Positions 61,857 through 64,000 of a stretch of 64,000 bases of DNA are shown here, one piece after another; within the stretch, counting starts at the first letter, position 1, and each line of letters begins with the position of its first letter. Origin of the DNA: Urechis unicinctus. Its lineage: Eukaryota; Annelida; Polychaeta; Xenopneusta; Urechidae. Under the pieces are notes generated by a model. It saw only the letters and a program-made list of their open reading frames with translations, ran no database searches and had not been told where the DNA came from. Position numbers and translations under genes: made by a program. The DNA lies in NCBI GenBank assembly GCA_034190875.2, contig CM067343.1, forward strand, positions 31,824,250 through 31,888,249, written 5' to 3'.

Positions 61857-62949
61857 TGTTTGGCATGCATCAGCCTTGAAAGACTAGTTACTAGTTGCGA
61901 TGTCATTACTTTACAAATGTCTTCACCAGATTATATCTACGGAGTATCCCCGCAAAACAGTTATAGTTGCGATTATTGATTCGAAACCTGCGTGGAAATA
62001 GTGCATCTTGGAACACCAAAAAACGTATTTGTCTAGCTACTTGGTTTTATAAGCATCGACATGCCGACACGATAGTAATGGCGAAATACAACTGGGTGTT
62101 TACAGAGAACTTTCCATTTCACATACCACAATCTCGCAAATGTGATACAACAACGGGTGTCGACGCCTTCGCCATAATTACATTCTTCACGAAACGTGAC
62201 ACTTAGCAGCAGCAATTGAGAGCGACAACGTATTTGCTAATAGGCGTGGTTACCCAGTCAATCACCTCAAGAGTACAAGACGTACTTATGTACCACTTTT
62301 ATTATAGTTCCCTTTTTATTAAATTCCCACCGGTTGTTAACCGACATTATTGAAAAGAGTAACACATGTAACAATACTGTTGCAATCTGCGGTATTTTGT
62401 CAAATAGAATGAATTACATTTTAAGTCGATCTCAGCTAACGGCTTGAGCCCCGATGGAATCATCTGTATGTAAGTTTATTGGTATTTGTGATGCGCAAAA
62501 CCAAGTCTCACAGGATCACACAGCATACCCAGACACTCTCTCTAGCATTATTCGATGTCAACATTCTTAGGTAGAATATTAAGCTTCTCGTGTTGATTCC
62601 TGATACCTTTATAATGATGTATTATGAGCTGACATATGAGATTAATTGAAAACATCTCGGATTTCCCAGATATATCCCTTTCTCTGAGAAATCTCCCTAA
62701 TAACATGTAACAGTGTTACTTTTTAAAACCGAATGATACCTATTTAGATACGCTTTATTAGTAACATATAGCTAATTATTGTCCTCACAATTCCCATGGG
62801 CTGTTTGTAGAGGATACGTTAAGATTGTTGCTGGTATTGTTAACCTTCAGTTGAATTTGTCTTGGTAGGCGAAACTTCAATGAATCCCGAAATGACTTGC
62901 TCATTGTGAGTGATGATGCTTCTTGTATGAAGAATGGTAGACATTATTG
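61857..62949. other. Intergenic up to the assembly gap, nothing recognised
   Basis: Short overlapping open frames exist on both strands at 61967-62215, with no motif or splice support. Confidence 0.4.
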
Positions 62950-63049
62950 NNNNNNNNNNNNNNNNNNNNNNNNNNNNNNNNNNNNNNNNNNNNNNNNNNN
63001 NNNNNNNNNNNNNNNNNNNNNNNNNNNNNNNNNNNNNNNNNNNNNNNNN
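62950..63049. other. Assembly gap of exactly 100 N
   Basis: A run of 100 N marks a scaffold join of unknown true length. The relation of the Polinton genes at 63168-64000 to the rest of the window is therefore uncertain. Confidence 0.99.
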
Positions 63050-63167
63050 CCCACCTCCCAATTACCTTTTAATTGTATGGGTTTAGGCAATTGAGTAAAG
63101 TAACGTGTCAGCGTGTTGTTGGGGTGATAATTCATTGAACTGTTGGAAGGCAGGGTCAGAAAGAAAC

Positions 63168-63395
63168 TCATGACGTCGCTTTATGTTTCAAAGTGGGGTT
63201 GGGAAGAATGTACCCTAAGCTACTGCTTAACAGAGCAGTCCACAAATTACTATCTCCTTTACCCGCCGTTAGATTGTAGATGCTGACGATGATTACGGTA
63301 TATAAAATGAGGATTTGTGTGAAAAACACGATTTCGGCTTTCGGAATTTCCCGACCAAATATGGTCCACACCCGATCACTTCTCTGATCTTCCAT
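63168..63395 (-). CDS. Small Polinton-associated membrane protein, 75 aa
   Basis: Start chosen at ATG 63395, the Met closest to the conserved part; the open frame continues upstream only as an overlap with the integrase. The protein has REIPKAEIVFF at residues 15-25, a hydrophobic segment (about 24-42, FFTQILILYTVIIVSIYNL), a charged turn GKGDSN, and a second, shorter hydrophobic segment (51-64) ending LGYILPNP. From memory, a small protein with this IPKxEIVFF...LLSS..GYxLPNP layout accompanies Polinton integrases in several marine animals. Its function is not known to me; a role in the virus-like side of Polintons would be an inference. It follows the integrase on the same strand with 25 bp between them. 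The frame is intact. Confidence 0.7.
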   Translation of the reverse strand: MEDQRSDRVWTIFGREIPKAEIVFFTQILILYTVIIVSIYNLTAGKGDSNLWTALLSSSLGYILPNPTLKHKATS

Positions 63396-63420
63396 CCTAA
63401 TGACGCTTCTGTTCCAAATC

Positions 63421-64000
63421 TCAGTTTTTATACAGCTCCACACCACTGACCCAACTATTAAAACTGGCAGGGTAGCCAAACCACTTGACAAAGTATTGTT
63501 TTTGTCCTTTCCGTTTACGTTCTTTGATGATTTTTTCAACCCTATACCATGCTTTGTCATTCACTTTCTGTAATTCTTCCGCGTAAAATGTTCCCTCTAA
63601 CACTTCGTCATTATCATCCTTTATCGTATACACATTGGGGGAGCCTAAGTGAACGTTCTCCACCCGAAACAACTCCTCGCTCCAATTGGAAGTGTAACCC
63701 TTTTTAAATTTACCCCGTGCTTGACTGATGCGGACACGATCCCCGATATCATACCGTGGTCGTTTAACCTCATCAGAGCGTTCCCCGTATAATGTCATCC
63801 ACGTGTCTTCTTGATTACGCACCGAGACTGATATCGGAGGGCGCTTAATGCTGCGGTGATAACTGACGTTGTATCCTTTCACCAGCGAAGCCAGAACCGG
63901 TAGATAAACACTGGTGTTGTGTTTGGTAAAAATAACGCCACATTTTAGTTTTTAACGTACGATTAAACCGCTCGACTATGCTAGCTTTGGTTTCTTCGTT
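63421..64000 (-). pseudogene. Polinton retroviral-type integrase, C-terminal part with chromodomain, one frameshift
   Basis: The gene enters from beyond 64000, so the zinc finger and most of the catalytic core are outside. Visible from the window edge inward: ETKASIVERFNRTLK with the catalytic Glu of the rve core, then KMWRYF, an SH3-like DNA-binding stretch (YDIGDRVRISQARGKFKKG... EGTFYAEELQKV), and a chromodomain (RVEKIIKERKRKGQ, YFVKWFGYP, FNSWV) before the stop at 63421. A run of five A at 63928-63932 (T on the coding strand) shifts the frame: upstream reads in one frame and TKHNTSVYLPVLASLVKGYN in another. A single-base indel or an assembly error in a homopolymer would explain it; apart from this the visible part is well preserved. 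The integrase joins Polinton ends to target DNA. It is less decayed than the polymerase at 3481-7286, so the two probably come from different Polintons. Confidence 0.88.

Overview
This is a gene-poor, AT-rich nuclear window from an animal, most likely a marine invertebrate. The evidence is spliced genes with GT-AG introns, Polinton/Maverick genes, a THAP-domain transposon, a solo LTR, long microsatellites and a 100-base assembly gap (62950-63049). No rRNA, tRNA, CRISPR array or complete conserved host gene was recognised. All alignments were made by eye, so block edges are good to tens of bases.

Layout. 1-1840 is a diverged copy (block C) of sequence found again at 47432-49090. 3481-7286 (minus) is a decayed Polinton protein-primed DNA polymerase B. 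7290-10942 is a young 3.65 kb element with ~418 bp, nearly identical terminal inverted repeats, carrying a 3' coding fragment. 10943-11890 (minus) is a decayed repeat with a second copy at 57900-58830 (plus). 11935-13410 (block D) holds an inverted piece and a direct piece of the large repeat unit. 13411-23399 has no gene I can support, but holds an exact-period 32-bp minisatellite with a palindromic core. 23400-40515 (block B) and 42670-57615 (block A) are two ancient direct copies of one ~12-15 kb non-coding unit; an inverted piece (40980-42065) lies between them. 58831-62949 is mostly empty, with one good splice-flanked exon at 61620-61766. After the gap, 63168-64000 (minus) carries a small Polinton membrane protein and the end of a Polinton integrase running off the window.

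The A/B duplication makes the window its own comparative experiment: insertions in one copy are seen against the empty site in the other. Block B carries a 5,031-bp Kolobok-like transposon (30308-35338) with TTAA duplications, 9-bp terminal repeats, a nine-exon THAP/DDE transposase with one frameshift and, convergently, a small gene for a Cys-rich domain like the intracellular (ballast) domain of P2X7 receptors. Block B also carries a 392-bp solo LTR with ATTT duplications and two peculiar TA/GATA/GA microsatellites. Block A has none of these at the matching sites.

The strongest candidate for something under-described is the P2X7-like zinc-domain gene travelling inside a Kolobok transposon. 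Next are the giant non-coding repeat unit with its mirrored fragments, and the TIR element that lacks target-site duplications.
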